A stretch of 64,000 nucleotides of DNA from Bathymodiolus brooksi (lineage: Eukaryota > Mollusca > Bivalvia > Mytilida > Modiolidae), in the NCBI GenBank assembly GCA_963680875.1, contig OY804588.1:79818829-79882828 (forward strand). The letters are read 5' to 3'. Below, piece after piece: positions 24,117-36,369 of the stretch (positions are counted from its first letter, which is position 1; every line of letters begins with the position of its first letter). The notes under the pieces were generated by a model that worked only from the letters and a program-made list of their open reading frames with translations, was not told the origin of the DNA and searched no databases. The translations under genes and the position numbers were made by a program.

Positions 24117-26658
24117 TTCTATCTTTGGTTTTCTAGTAGTGTTTTACCGTAATCTGTTTTAGTGGGGTTCGTTGTTGTTCTATCTTTGGTTTTCTATGTA
24201 GTGTTTTACCGTAATCTGTTTTAGTGGGGTTCGTTGTTATTCTATCTCTGATTTTCTATGTAGTGTTTTACCGTAATCTGCTTTCGTGGGGTTCGTTGTT
24301 GTTCTATCTCTGGTTTTCTATGTAGTGTTTTACCGTAATCTGTTTTAGTGGGGTTCGTTGTTATTCTATCTCTGGTTTTCTATGTAGTGTTTTACCGTAA
24401 TCTGCTTTCGTGGGGTTCGTTGTTGTTCTATCTTTGGTTTTCTATGTAGTGTTTTACCGTAATCTGCTTTCGTGGGGTTCGTTGTTGTTCTATCTTTGGT
24501 TTTCTATGTAGTGTTTTACCGTAATCTGTTTTAGTGGGATTCGTTGTTATTCTATCTCTGGTTTTCTATGTAGTGTTTTACCGTAATCTGCTTTCGTGGG
24601 GTTCGTTGTTGTTCTATCTTTGGTTTTCTATGTAGTGTTTTACCGTAATCTGCTTTCGTGGGGTTCTTTGTTGTTCTATCTCTGGTTTTCTATGTAGTGT
24701 TTTATCGTAATCTGTTTTAGTGGGGTTAGTTGTTATTCTATCTCTGGTTTTCTATGTAGTGTTTTACCGTAATCTGCTTTCGTGGGGTTCTTTGTTGTTC
24801 TATCTCTGGTTTTCTATGTAGTGTTTTACTGTAATCTGTTTTAGTAGAGTTCGTTGTTGTTTTATCTTTGGTTTTCTATGTAGTGTTTTACTGTAATCTG
24901 TTTTAGTAGGGTTCGTTGTTGTTTTATCTTTGGTTTTCTATGTAGTGTTTTACTGTAATCTGTTTTAGTAGAGTTCGTTGTTGTTCTCTCTTTGGTTTTC
25001 TATGTAGTGTTTTAACCGTAATCTGTTTTAGTTGGGTTCGTTGTTGTTCTATCTTTGGTTTTCTATGTAGTGTTTTACTGTATTCTGTTTTAGTAGGGTT
25101 CGTTGTTGTTTTATCTTTGGTTTTCTATGTAGTGTTTTACTGTAATCTGTTTTAGTAGGGTTCGTTGTTGTTTTATCTCTGGTTTTCTATGTAGTGTTTT
25201 ACCGTAATCTGTTTTAGTAAGGTTCGTTGTTGTTCTATCTTTGGTTTTCTATGTAGTGTTTTACCGTAATCTGTTTTAGTAGGGTTCGTTGTTGTTTTAT
25301 CTTTGGTTTTCTATATAGTGTTTTATCATAATCTGCTTTCGTGGGGTTCGTTGTTGTTCTATCTTTGATTTTCTATGTAGTGTTTTACCGTAATTTGTTT
25401 TAGTAGGGTTCGTTGTTGTTCTATCTTTGGTTTTCTATGTAGTGTTTTACTGTAATCTGTTTTAGTAGGGTTCGTTGTTTTTTTATCTTTGGTTTTCTAT
25501 ATAGTGTTTTATCGTAATCTGCTTTCGTGGGGTTCGTTGTTGTTCTATCTTTGGTTTTCTATGTAGTGTTTTACCGTAATCTGTTTTAGTGGGGTTCGTT
25601 GTTATTCTATCTCTGGTTTTCTATGTAGTGTTTTACCGTAATCTGCTTTCGTGGGGTTCGTTGTTGTTCTATCTTTGGTTTTCTATGTAGTGTTTTACCG
25701 TAATCTGCTTTCGTGGGGTTCTTTGTTGTTCTATCTCTGGTTTTCTATGTAGTGTTTTATCGTAATCTGTTTTAGTGGGGTTAGTTGTTATTCTATCTCT
25801 GGTTTTCTATGTAGTGTTTTACCGTAATCTGCTTTCGTGGGGTTCTTTGTTGTTCTATCTCTGGTTTTCTATGTAGTGTTTTACTATAATCTGTTTTAGT
25901 AGAGTTCGTTGTTGTTTTATCTTTGGTTTTCTATGTAGTGTTTTACCGTAATCTGTTTTAGTAGGGTTCGTTGTTGTTTTATCTTTGGTTTTCTATGTAG
26001 TGTTTTACCGTAATCTGTTTTAGTAGGGTTCGTTGTTGTTCTATCTTTGGTTTTCTATGTAGTGTTTTACTGCAATCTGTTTTAGTAGGGTTCGTTGTTG
26101 TTTTATCTTTGGTTTTCTATGTAGTGTTTTACTGTAATCTGTTTTAGTAGGGTTCGTTGTTGTTTTATCTCTGGTTTTCTATGTAGTGTTTTACCGTAAT
26201 CTGTTTTCGTAAGGTTCGTTGTTGTTCTATCTTTGGTTTTCTATGTAGTGTTTTACTGTAATCTGTTTTAGTAGGGTTCGTTGTTGTTTTATCTTTGGTT
26301 TTCTATATAGTGTTTTATCATAATCTGCTTTCTTGGGGTTCGTTGTTGTTCTATCTTTGATTTTCTATGTAGTGTTTTACTGTAATTTGTTTTAGTAGGG
26401 TTCGTTGTTGTTCTATCTTTGGTTTTCTATGTAGTGTTTTACTGTAATCTGTTTTAGTAGGGTTCGTTGTTTTTTTATCTTTGGTTTTCTATATAGTGTT
26501 TTATCGTAATCTGCTTTCGTGGGGTTCGTTGTTGTTCTATCTTTGGTTTTCTATGTAGTGTTTTCCCGTAATCTGTCTTAGTAGGGTTCGTTGTTGTTCT
26601 ATCTCTGGTTTTCTATGTAGTGTTTTACCGTAATCTGCTTTCGTCGGGTTCGTTGTTG
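24117..26658. repeat. Second copy of the 3.2/3.4-kb tandem duplication (41 monomers)
   Basis: Repeats 20708-23104 at a constant 3,409-bp offset, including AGTGGGATTCG near 24,539, TTTTAACCGTAA near 25,010, GTATTCTG near 25,081, CTGCAATC at 26070 and TTCTTGGGG near 26,331. Past about 26,514 it continues with monomers (TTTTCCCGTAA near 26,561, GCTTTCGTCGG near 26,637) that are missing at the equivalent place in the first copy, where the duplication junction lies. Confidence 0.82.
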
Positions 26659-29384
26659 TTCTATCTTTGGTTTTCTAGTAGTGTTTTACCGTAATCTGTT
26701 TTAGTAGATTTCGTTGTTGTTCCATCTTTGGTTTTCTATGTAGAGTTTTACCGTAATTTGTTTTAGTAGGGTTCGTTGTTGTTCTATCTTTGGTTTTCTA
26801 TGTAGTGTTTTACCGTAATCTGTTTTAGTAGGGTTCGTTGTTGTTCTATCTTTGGTTTTCTATGTAGAGTTTTACCGTAATTTGTTTAAGTAGGGTTCGT
26901 TGTTGTTCTATCTTTGGTTTTCTATGAAGTGTTTTACCGTAATCTGTTTTAGAAGGGTTCGTTGTTATTCTATCTCTGGTTTTCTATGTAGTGTTTTACG
27001 TAATCTGCTTTCGTGGGGTTCGTTGTTGTTCTATCTCTGGTTTTCTATGTAGTGTTTTACCGTAATCTGCTTTCGTGGGGTTCGTTGTTGTTCTATCTCT
27101 GGTTTTCTATGTAGTGTTTTACCGTTAATCTGCTTTCGTGGGGTTCGTTGTTGTTCTATCTCTGGTTTTCTATGTAGTGTTTTACCGTAATCTGCTTTCG
27201 TGGGGTTCTTTGTTGTTCTATCTCTGGTTTTCTATGTAGTGTTTTACTGTAATCTGTTTTAGTAGGGTTCGTTGTTGTTCTATCTTTGATTTTCTATGTA
27301 GTGTTTTACTGTAATTTGTTTTAGTAGGGTTCGTTGTTTTTCTATCTTTGGTTTTCTATGTAGTGTTTTACTGTAATCTGTTTTAGTAGAGTTCGTTGTT
27401 GTTTTCTCTTTGGTTTTCTATGTAGTGTTTTATCGTAATCTGCTTTCGTGGGGTTCGTTGTTGTTCTATCTTTGGTTTTCTATGTAGTGTTTTACCGTAA
27501 TCTGTCTTAGTAGGGTTCGTTGTTGTTCTATCTCTGGTTTTCTATGTAGTGTTTTACCGTAATCTGCTGTCGTCGGGTTCGTTGTTGTTCTATCTTTGGT
27601 TTTCTAGTAGTGTTTTACCGTAATCTGTTTTAGTGGGGTTCGTTGATGTTCTATCTTTGGTTTTCTATGTAGTGTTTTACCGTAATCTGTTTTAGTGGGG
27701 TTCGTTGTTATTCTATCTCTGATTTTCTATGTAGTGTTTTACCGTAATCTGTTTTAGTGGGGTTCGTTGTTATTCTATCTCTGGTTTTCTATGTAGTGTT
27801 TTACCGTAATCTGCTTTTGTGGGGTTCGTTGTTGTTCTATCTTTGGTTTTCTATGTAGTGTTTTACCGTAATCTGCTTTCGTGGGGTTAGTTGTTGTTCT
27901 ATCTTTGGTTTTCTATGTAGTGTTTTACCGTAATATGTTTTAGTGGGGTTAGTTGTTATTCTATCTCTGGTTTTCTATGTAGTGTTTTACTGTAATCTGT
28001 TTTAGTAGAGTTCGTTGTTGTTTTATCTTTGGTTTTCTATGTAGTGTTTTATCGTAATCTGTTTTAGTAGAGTTCGTTGTTGTTCTATCTCTGGTTTTCT
28101 ATGTAGTGTTTTACCGTAATCTGTTTTAGTAGAGTTCGTTGTTGTTCTATCTCTGGTTTTCTATGTAGTGTTTTACTGTAATCTGTTTTAGTAGGGTTCG
28201 TTGTTGTTTTATCTTTGGTTTTCTATGTAGTGTTTTACTGTAATCTGTTTTAGTAGAGTTCGTTGTTGTTCTATCTCTGGTTTTCTATGTAGTGTTTTAC
28301 TGTAATCTGTTTTAGTAGGGTTCGTTGTTGTTTTATCTTTGGTTTTCTATGTAGTGTTTTACTGTAATCTGTTTTAGTAGAGTTCGTTGTTGTTCTATCT
28401 TTGGTTTTCTATGTAGTGTTTTACTGTAATCTGTTTTAGTAGGGTTCGTTGTTGTTTTATCTTTGGTTTTCTATGTAGTGTTTTACCGTAATCTGCTTTC
28501 GTAGGGTTCTTTGTTGTTCTATCTTTGGTTTTCTATGTAGTGTTTTACTGTAATCTGTTTTAGTAGGGTTCGTTGTTGTTCTATCTTTGGTTTTCTATGT
28601 AGTGTTTTACTGTAATCTGTTTTAGTAGAGTTCGTTGTTGTTTTATCTTTGGTTTTCTATGTAGTGTTTTACTGTAATCTGTTTTAGTAGAGTTCGTTGT
28701 TGTTCTATCTCTGGTTTTCTATGTAGTGTTTTACCGTAATCTGCTTTCGTGGGGTTAGTTGTTATTCTATCTTTGGTTTTCTATGTAGTGTTTTATCGTA
28801 ATCTGTTTTAGTGGGGTTAGTTGTTATTCTATCTCTGGTTTTCTATGTAGTGTTTTACCGTAATCTGCTTTCGTGGGGTTCTTTGTTGTTCTATCTCTGG
28901 TTTTCTATGTAGTGTTTTACTGTAATCTGTTTCAGTAGAGTTCGTTGTTGTTTTATCTTTGGTTTTCTATGTAGTGTTTTACTGTAATCTGTTTTAGTAG
29001 AGTTCGTTGTTGTTTTATCTTTGGTTTTCTATATAATGTTTTATCATAATCTGCTTTCGTGGGGTTCGTTGTTGTTCTATCTTTGATTTTCTATGTAGTG
29101 TTTTACTGTAATTTGTTTTAGTAGGATTCGTTGTTGTTCTATCTTTGGTTTTCTATGTAGTGTTTTACTGTAATCTGTTTTAGTAGGGTTCGTTGTTGTT
29201 TTATCTTTGGTTTTCTATATAGTGTTTTATCGTAATCTGCTTTCGTGGGGTTCGTTGTTGTTCTATCTTTGGTTTTCTATGTAGTGTTTTACCGTAATCT
29301 GTCTTAGTAGGGTTCGTTGTTGTTCTATCTCTGGTTTTCTATGTAGTGTTTTACTGTAATCTGCTTTCGTCGGGTTCGTTGTTG
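26659..29384. repeat. Higher-order unit C1 (2,726 bp: alpha part 929 bp + beta part 1,797 bp)
   Basis: First of three units made of an alpha part (after GCTTTCGTCGG) and a beta part starting at 27588 (after GCTGTCGTCGG). Private variants are AGTAGATTTCG near 26,705, GTTCCATC near 26,720, TTTACGTAATC at about 26,996 (a one-base deletion giving 61 bp) and GTTGATGTTC near 27,645. From about 27,960 to 28,740 the beta part contains a stretch of AGTAGAG and AGTAGGG monomers repeating with roughly two-monomer periodicity, a small local amplification. Confidence 0.78.
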
Positions 29385-32173
29385 TTCTATCTTTGGTTTT
29401 CTAGTAGTGTTTTACCGTAATCTGTTTTAGTAGAGTTCGTTGTTGTGTTCTATCTTTGGTTTTCTATGTAGAGTTTTACCGTAATTTGTTTTAGTAGGGT
29501 TCGTTGTTGTTCTATCTTTTGTTTTCTATGTAGTGTTTTACCGTAATCTGTTTTAGAAGGGTTCGTTGTTGTTCTATCTTTGGTTTTCTATGTAGTGTTT
29601 TACCGTAATCTGTTTTAGGGGGGTTAGTTGTTATTCTATCTCTGGTTTTCTATGTAGTGTTTTACCGTAATCTGCTTTCGTGGGGTTCGTTGTTGTTCTA
29701 TCTCTGGTTTTCTATGTAGTGTTTTACCGTAATCTGTTTTAGTGGGGTTCGTTGTTATTCTATCTCTGGTTTTCTATGTAGTGTTTTACCGTAATCTGCT
29801 TTCGTGGGGTTCGTTGTTGTTCTATCTTTGGTTTTCTATGTAGTGTTTTACCGTAATCTGCTTTCGTGGGGTTCGTTGTTGTTCTATCTCTGGTTTTCTA
29901 TGTAGTGTTTTACCGTAATCTGCTTTCGTGGGGTTCTTTGTTGTTCTATCTTTGGTTTTCTATGTAGAGTTTTACCGTAATCTGTTTTAGTAGGGTTCGT
30001 TGTTGTTCTATCTTTGGTTTTCTATGTAGTGTTTTACTGTAATCTGTTTTAGTAGGGTTCGTTGTTGTTTTATCTTTGGTTTTCTATATAGTGTTTTATC
30101 GTAATCTGCTTTCGTGGGGTTCGTTGTTGTTCTATCTTTGGTTTTCTATGTAGTGTTTTACCGTAATCTGTCTTAGTAGGGTTCGTTGTTGTTCTATCTC
30201 TGGTTTTCTATGTAGTGTTTTACCGTAATCTGCTTTCGTCGGGTTCGTTGTTGTTCTATCTTTGGTTTTCTAGTAGTGTTTTACCGTAATCTGTTTTAGT
30301 AGAGTTCGTTGTTGTTCTATCTTTGGTTTTCTATGTAGAGTTTTACCGTAATTTGTTTTAGTAGGGTTCGTTGTTGTTCTATCTTTGGTTTTCTATGTAG
30401 TGTTTTACCGTAATCTGTTTTAGGGGGGTTAGTTGTTATTCTATCTCTGGTTTTCTATGTAGTGTTTTACCGTAATCTGCTTTCGTGGGGTTCGTTGTTG
30501 TTCTATCTCTGGTTTTCTATGTAGTGTTTTACCGTAATCTGTTTTAGTGGGGTTCGTTGTTATTCTATCTCTGGTTTTCTATGTAGTGTTTTACCGTAAT
30601 CTGCTTTCGTGGGGTTCGTTGTTGTTCTATCTTTGGTTTTCTATGTAGTGTTTTACCGTAATCTGCTTTCGTGGGGTTCGTTGTTGTTCTATCTCTGGTT
30701 TTCTATGTAGTGTTTTACCGTAATCTGCTTTCGTGGGGTTCGTTGTTGTTCTATCTCTGGTTTTCTATGTAGTGTTTTACCGTAATCTGCTTTCGTGGGG
30801 TTCTTTGTTGTTCTATCTCTGGTTTTCTATGTAGTGTTTTACTGTAATCTGTTTTAGTAGGGTTCGTTGTTGTTCTATCTTTGATTTTCTATGTAGTGTT
30901 TTACTGTAATTTGTTTTAGTAGGGTTCGTTGTTGTTCTATCTTTGGTTTTCTATGTAGTGTTTTACTGTAATTTGTTTTAGTAGGGTTCGTTGTTGTTCT
31001 ATCTTTGATTTTCTATGTAGTGTTTTACTGTAATTTGTTTTAGTAGAGTTCGTTGTTGTTTTCTCTTTGGTTTTCTATGTAGTGTTTTATCGTAATCTGC
31101 TTTCGTGGGGTTCGTTGTTGTTCTATCTTTGGTTTTCTATGTAGTGTTTTATCGTAATCTGTCTTAGTAGGGTTCGTTGTTGTTCTATCTCTGGTTTTCT
31201 ATGTAGTGTTTTACCGTAATCTGCTGTCGTCGGGTTCGTTGTTGTTCTATCTTTGGTTTTCTAGTAGTGTTTTACCGTAATCTGTTTTAGTGGGGTTCGT
31301 TGTTGTTCTATCTTTGGTTTTCTATGTAGTGTGTTACCGTAATCTGTTTTAGTGGGGTTCGTTGTTATTCTATCTCTGGTTTTCTATGTAGTGTTTTACC
31401 GTAATCTGCTTTCGTGGGGTTCGTTGTTGTTCTATCTTTGGTTTTCTATGTAGTGTTTTACCGTAATCTGTTTTAGTGGGGTTAGTTGTTATTCTATCTC
31501 TGGTTTTCTATGTAGTGTTTTATCGTAATCTGTTTTAGTGGGGTTAGTTGTTATTCTATCTCTGGTTTTCTATGTAGTGTTTTACCGTAATCTGCTTTCG
31601 TGGGGTTCTTTGTTGTTCTATCTCTGGTTTTCTATGTAGTGTTTTACTGTAATCTGTTTCAGTAGAGTTCGTTGTTGTTTTATCTTTGGTTTTCTATGTA
31701 GTGTTTTACTGTAATCTGTTTTAGTAGGGTTCGTTGTTGTTCTATCTTTGGTTTTCTATGTAGTGTTTTACTGTAATCTGTTTTAGTAGGGTTCGTTGTT
31801 GTTTTATCTTTGGTTTTCTATATAGTGTTTTATCATAATCTGCTTTCGTGGGGTTCGTTGTTGTTCTATCTTTGATTTTCTATGTAGTGTTTTACTGTAA
31901 TCTGTTTTAGTAGGGTTCGTTGTTGTTCTATCTTTGGTTTTCTATGTAGTGTTTTACTGTAATCTGTTTTAGTAGGGTTCGTTGTTGTTTTATCTTTGGT
32001 TTTCTATATAGTGTTTTATCGTAATCTGCTTTCGTGGGGTTCGTTGTTGTTCTATCTTTGGTTTTCTATGTAGTGTTTTACCGTAATCTGTCTTAGTAGG
32101 GTTCGTTGTTGTTCTATCTCTGGTTTTCTATGTAGTGTTTTACCGTAATCTGCTTTCGTCGGGTTCGTTGTTG
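29385..32173. repeat. Higher-order unit C2 (2,789 bp)
   Basis: Contains CTAGTAG markers at 29401, 30270 and 31261: two alpha-type parts (869 and 991 bp) and one beta part (929 bp). A two-base insertion near 29,445 (GTTGTGTTC) makes one 64-bp monomer, the longest I saw. Six-G monomers (TTTTAGGGGGGTTAG) appear singly near 29,617 and 30,421, the leftmost examples of this type in the window. GTGTGTTACC near 31,330 is a private variant that is also seen near 33,993 in unit C3. Confidence 0.78.
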
Positions 32174-35100
32174 TTCTATCTTTGGTTTTCTAGTAGTGTT
32201 TTACCGTAATCTGTTTTAGTAGAGTTCGTTGTTGTTCTATCTTTGGTTTTCTATGTAGAGTTTTACCGTAATTTGTTTTAGTAGGGTTCGTTGTTGTTCT
32301 AACTTTGGTTTTCTATGTAGTGTTTTACCGTAATCTGTTTTAGGGGGGTTAGTTGTTATTCTATCTCTGGTTTTCTATGTAGTATTTTACCGTAATCTGC
32401 TTTCGTGGGGTTCGTTGTTGTTCTATCTCTGGTTTTCTATGTAGTGTTTTACCGTAATCTGTTTTAGTGGGGTTCGTTGTTATTCTATCTCTGGTTTTCT
32501 ATGTAGTGTTTTACCGTAATCTGCTTTCGTGGGGTTCGTTGTTGTTCTATCTTTGGTTTTCTATGTAGTGTTTTACCGTAATCTGCTTTCGTGGGGTTCG
32601 TTGTTGTTCTATCTCTGGTTTTCTATGTAGTGTTTTACCGTAATCTGCTTTCGTGGGGTTCTTTGTTGTTCTATCTTTGGTTTTCTATGTAGAGTTTTAC
32701 CGTAATCTGTTTTAGTAGGGTTCGTTGTTGTTCTATCTTTGGTTTTCTATGTAGTGTTTTACTGTAATCTGTTTTAGTAGGGTTCGTTGTTGTTTTATCT
32801 TTGGTTTTCTATATAGTGTTTTATCGTAATCTGCTTTCGTGGGGTTCGTTGTTGTTCTATCTTTGGTTTTCTATGTAGTGTTTTACCGTAATCTGTCTTA
32901 GTAGGGTTCGTTGTTGTTCTATCTCTGGTTTTCTATGTAGTGTTTTACCGTAATCTGCTTTCGTCGGGTTCGTTGTTGTTCTATCTTTGGTTTTCTAGTA
33001 GTGTTTTACCGTAATCTGTTTTAGTAGAGTTCGTTGTTGTTCTATCTTTGGTTTTCTATGTAGAGTTTTACCGTAATCTGTTTTAGGGGGGTTAGTTGTT
33101 ATTCTATCTCTGGTTTTCTATGTAGTGTTTTACCGTAATCTGCTTTCGTGGGGTTCGTTGTTGTTCTATCTCTCGTTTTCTATGTAGTGTTTTACCGTAA
33201 TCTGTTTTAGGGGGGTTCGTTGTTATTCTATCTCTGGTTTTCTATGTAGTGTTTTACCGTAATCTGCTTTCGTGGGGTTCGTTGTTGTTCTATCTTTGGT
33301 TTTCTATGTAGTGTTTTACCGTAATCTGCTTTCGTGGGGTTCGTTGTTGTTCTATCTCTGGTTTTCTATGTAGTGTTTTACCGTAATCTGCTTTCGTGGG
33401 GTTCGTTGTTGTTCTATCTCTGGTTTTCTATGTAGTGTTTTACCGTAATCTGCTTTCGTGGGGTTCTTTGTTGTTCTATCTCTGGTTTTCTATGTAGTGT
33501 TTTACTGTAATCTGTTTTAGTAGGGTTCGTTGTTGTTCTATCTTTGATTTTCTATGTAGTGTTTTACTGTAATTTGTTTTAGTAGGGTTCGTTGTTGTTC
33601 TATCTTTGGTTTTCTATGTAGTGTTTTATTGTAATTTGTTTTAGTAGGGTTCGTTGTTGTTCTATCTTTGATTTTCTATGTAGTGTTTTACTGTAATTTG
33701 TTTTAGTAGAGTTCGTTGTTGTTTTGTCTTTGGTTTTCTATGTAGTGTTTTATCGTAATCTGCTTTCGTGGGGTTCGTTGTTGTTCTATCTTTGGTTTTC
33801 TATGTAGTGTTTTATCGTAATCTGTCTTAGTAGGGTTCGTTGTTGTTCTATCTCTGGTTTTCTATGTAGTGTTTTACCGTAATCTGCTGTCGTCGGGTTC
33901 GTTGTTGTTCTATCTCTGGATTTCTAGTAGTGTTTTACCGTAATCTGTTTTAGTGGGGTTCGTTGTTGTTCTATCTTTGGTTTTCTATGTAGTGTGTTAC
34001 CGTAATTTGTTTTAGTGGGGTTCGTTGTTATTCTATCTCTGGTTTTCTATGTAGTGTGTTACCGTAATCTGCTTTCGTGGGGTTCGTTGTTGTTCTATCG
34101 TTGGTTTTCTATGTAGTGTTTTACCGTAATCTGCTTTCGTGGGGTTCGTTGTTGTTCTATCTTTGGTTTTCTATGTAGTGTTTTACCGTAATCTGTTTTA
34201 GTGGGGTTAGTTGTTATTCTATCTCTGGTATTCTATGTAGTGTTTTATCGTAATCTGTTTTAGTGGGGTTAGTTGTTATTCTATCTCTGGTTTTCTATGT
34301 AGTGTTTTACCGTAATCTGCTTTCGTGGGGTTCTTTGTTGTTCTATCTCTGGTTTTCTATGTAGTGTTTTACTGTAATCTGTTTTAGTAGAGTTCGTTGT
34401 TGTTTTATCTTTGGTTTTCTATGTAGTGTTTTACTGTAATCTGTTTTAGTAGAGTTCGTTGTTGTTCTATCTTTGGTTTTCTATGTAGTGTTTTACCGTA
34501 ATCTGTTTTAGTAGAGTTCGTTGTTGTTCTATCTCTGGTTTTCTATGTAGTGTTTTACCGTAATCTGTTTTAGTAGGGTTCGTTGTTGTTCTATCTTTGG
34601 TTTTCTATGTAGTGTTTTACTGTAATCTGTTTTAGTAGGGTTCGTTGTTGTTTTATCTTTGGTTTTCTATATAGTGTTTTATCATAATCTGCTTTCGTGG
34701 GGTTCGTTGTTGTTCTATCTTTGATTTTCTATGTAGTGTTTTACTGTAATCTGTTTTAGTAGGGTTCGTTGTTGTTCTATCTTTGGTTTTCTATGTAGTG
34801 TTTTACTGTAATCTGTTTTAGTAGGGTTCGTTGTTGTTTTATCTTTGGTTTTCTATATAGTGTTTTATCATAATCTGCTTTCGTGGGGTTCGTTGTTGTT
34901 CTATCTTTGATTTTCTATGTAGTGTTTTACTGTAATCTGTTTTAGTAGGGTTCGTTGTTGTTCTATCTTTGGTTTTCTATGTAGTGTTTTACTGTAATCT
35001 GTTTTAGTAGGGTTCGTTGTTGTTTTATCTTTGGTTTTCTATATAGTGTTTTACCGTAATCTGTTTTAGTAGGGTTCGTTGTTGTTCTATCTCTGGTTTT

Positions 35101-35580
35101 CTATGTAGTGTTTTACCGTAATCTGTTTTAGTAGGGTTCGTTGTTGTTCTATCTTTGGTTTTCTATGTAGTGTTTTACTGTAATCTGTTTTAGTAGGGTT
35201 CGTTGTTGTTTTATCTTTGGTTTTCTATATAGTGTTTTATCATAATCTGCTTTCGTGGGGTTCGTTGTTGTTCTATCTTTGATTTTCTATGTAGTGTTTT
35301 ACTGTAATCTGTTTTAGTAGGGTTCGTTGTTGTTCTATCTTTGGTTTTCTATGTAGTGTTTTACTGTAATCTGTTTTAGTAGGGTTCGTTGTTGTTTTAT
35401 CTTTGGTTTTCTATATAGTGTTTTATCGTAATCTGCTTTCGTGGGGTTCGTTGTTGTTCTATCTTTGGTTTTCTATGTAGTGTTTTACCGTAATCTGTCT
35501 TAGTAGGGTTCGTTGTTGTTCTATCTCTGGTTTTCTATGTAGTGTTTTACCGTAATCTGCTTTCGTCGGGTTCGTTGTTG
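32174..35580. repeat. Higher-order unit C3 (3,407 bp)
   Basis: Same three-part plan as C2 with markers at 32190, 32995 and 33924. The first part (805 bp) is the 869-bp part minus one monomer and the two-base insertion. The second (929 bp) matches 30254-31244 minus one monomer at a 2,725-bp offset. The third (1,673 bp) is the 929-bp beta part enlarged by 744 bp, exactly 12 monomers, through internal repetition of a TTTTATC / ATATAG / TTTATCATAATC / CTTTGATTTTC group between about 34,640 and 35,440. The marker monomer at 33924 has CTCTGGATTTC instead of CTTTGGTTTTC. Confidence 0.77.
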
Positions 35581-36369
35581 TTCTATCTTTGGTTTTCTAG
35601 TAGTGTTTTACCGTAATCTGTTTTAGTAGAGTTCGTTGTTGTTCCATCTTTGGTTTTCTATGTAGAGTTTTACCGTAATTTGTTTTAGTAGGGTTCGTTG
35701 TTGTTCTAACTTTGGTTTTCTATGTAGTGTTTTACCGTAATCTGTTTTAGGGGTTAGTTGTTATTCTATCTCTGGTTTTCTATGTAGTGTTTTACCGTAA
35801 TCTGTTTCGTGGGGTTCGTTGTTGTTCTATCTCTGGTTTTCTATGTAGTGTTTTACCGTAATCTGTTTTAGTGGGGTTCGTTGTTGTTCTATCTCTGGTT
35901 TTCTATGTAGTGTTTTACCGTAATCTGCTTTCGTGGGGTTCGTTGTTGTTCTATCTTTGGTTTTCTATGTAGTGTTTTACCGTAATCTGCTTTCGTGGGG
36001 TTCGTTGTTGTTCTATCTCTGGTTTTCTATGTAGTGTTTTACCGTAATCTGCTTTCGTGGGGTTCGTTGTTGTTCTATCTCTGGTTTTCTATGTAGTGTT
36101 TTACCGTAATCTGCTTTCGTGGGGTTCGTTGTTGTTTTATCTCTGGTTTTCTATGTAGTGTTTTACTGTAATCTGTTTTAGTGGGGTTCGTTGTTGTTCT
36201 ATCTCTGGTTTTCTATGTAGTGTTTTACTGTAATCTGTTTTAGTGGGGTTCGTTGTTGTTCTATCTTTGGTTTTCTATGTAGTGTTTTACCGTAATCTGT
36301 TTTAGTAGGGTTCGTTGTTGTTCTATCTTTTGTTTTCTATGTAGTGTTTTACCGTAATCTGTTTTAGTA
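35581..36369. repeat. Boundary segment between the left and middle families
   Basis: Starts with a CTAGTAG monomer and the usual alpha order (GTTCCATC near 35,641; GTAGAG; CTAACTTTGG near 35,707), then changes character. Two shortened monomers occur: AGGGGTTAG near 35,749, two G fewer than the six-G type, giving 60 bp, and CTGTTTCGTGG near 35,803 (61 bp). Toward the end monomers with TCTTTTGTTTTC appear (near 36,327). That type is common from here to about 48 kb and nearly absent to the left; near 29,517 is an exception. Confidence 0.75.
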
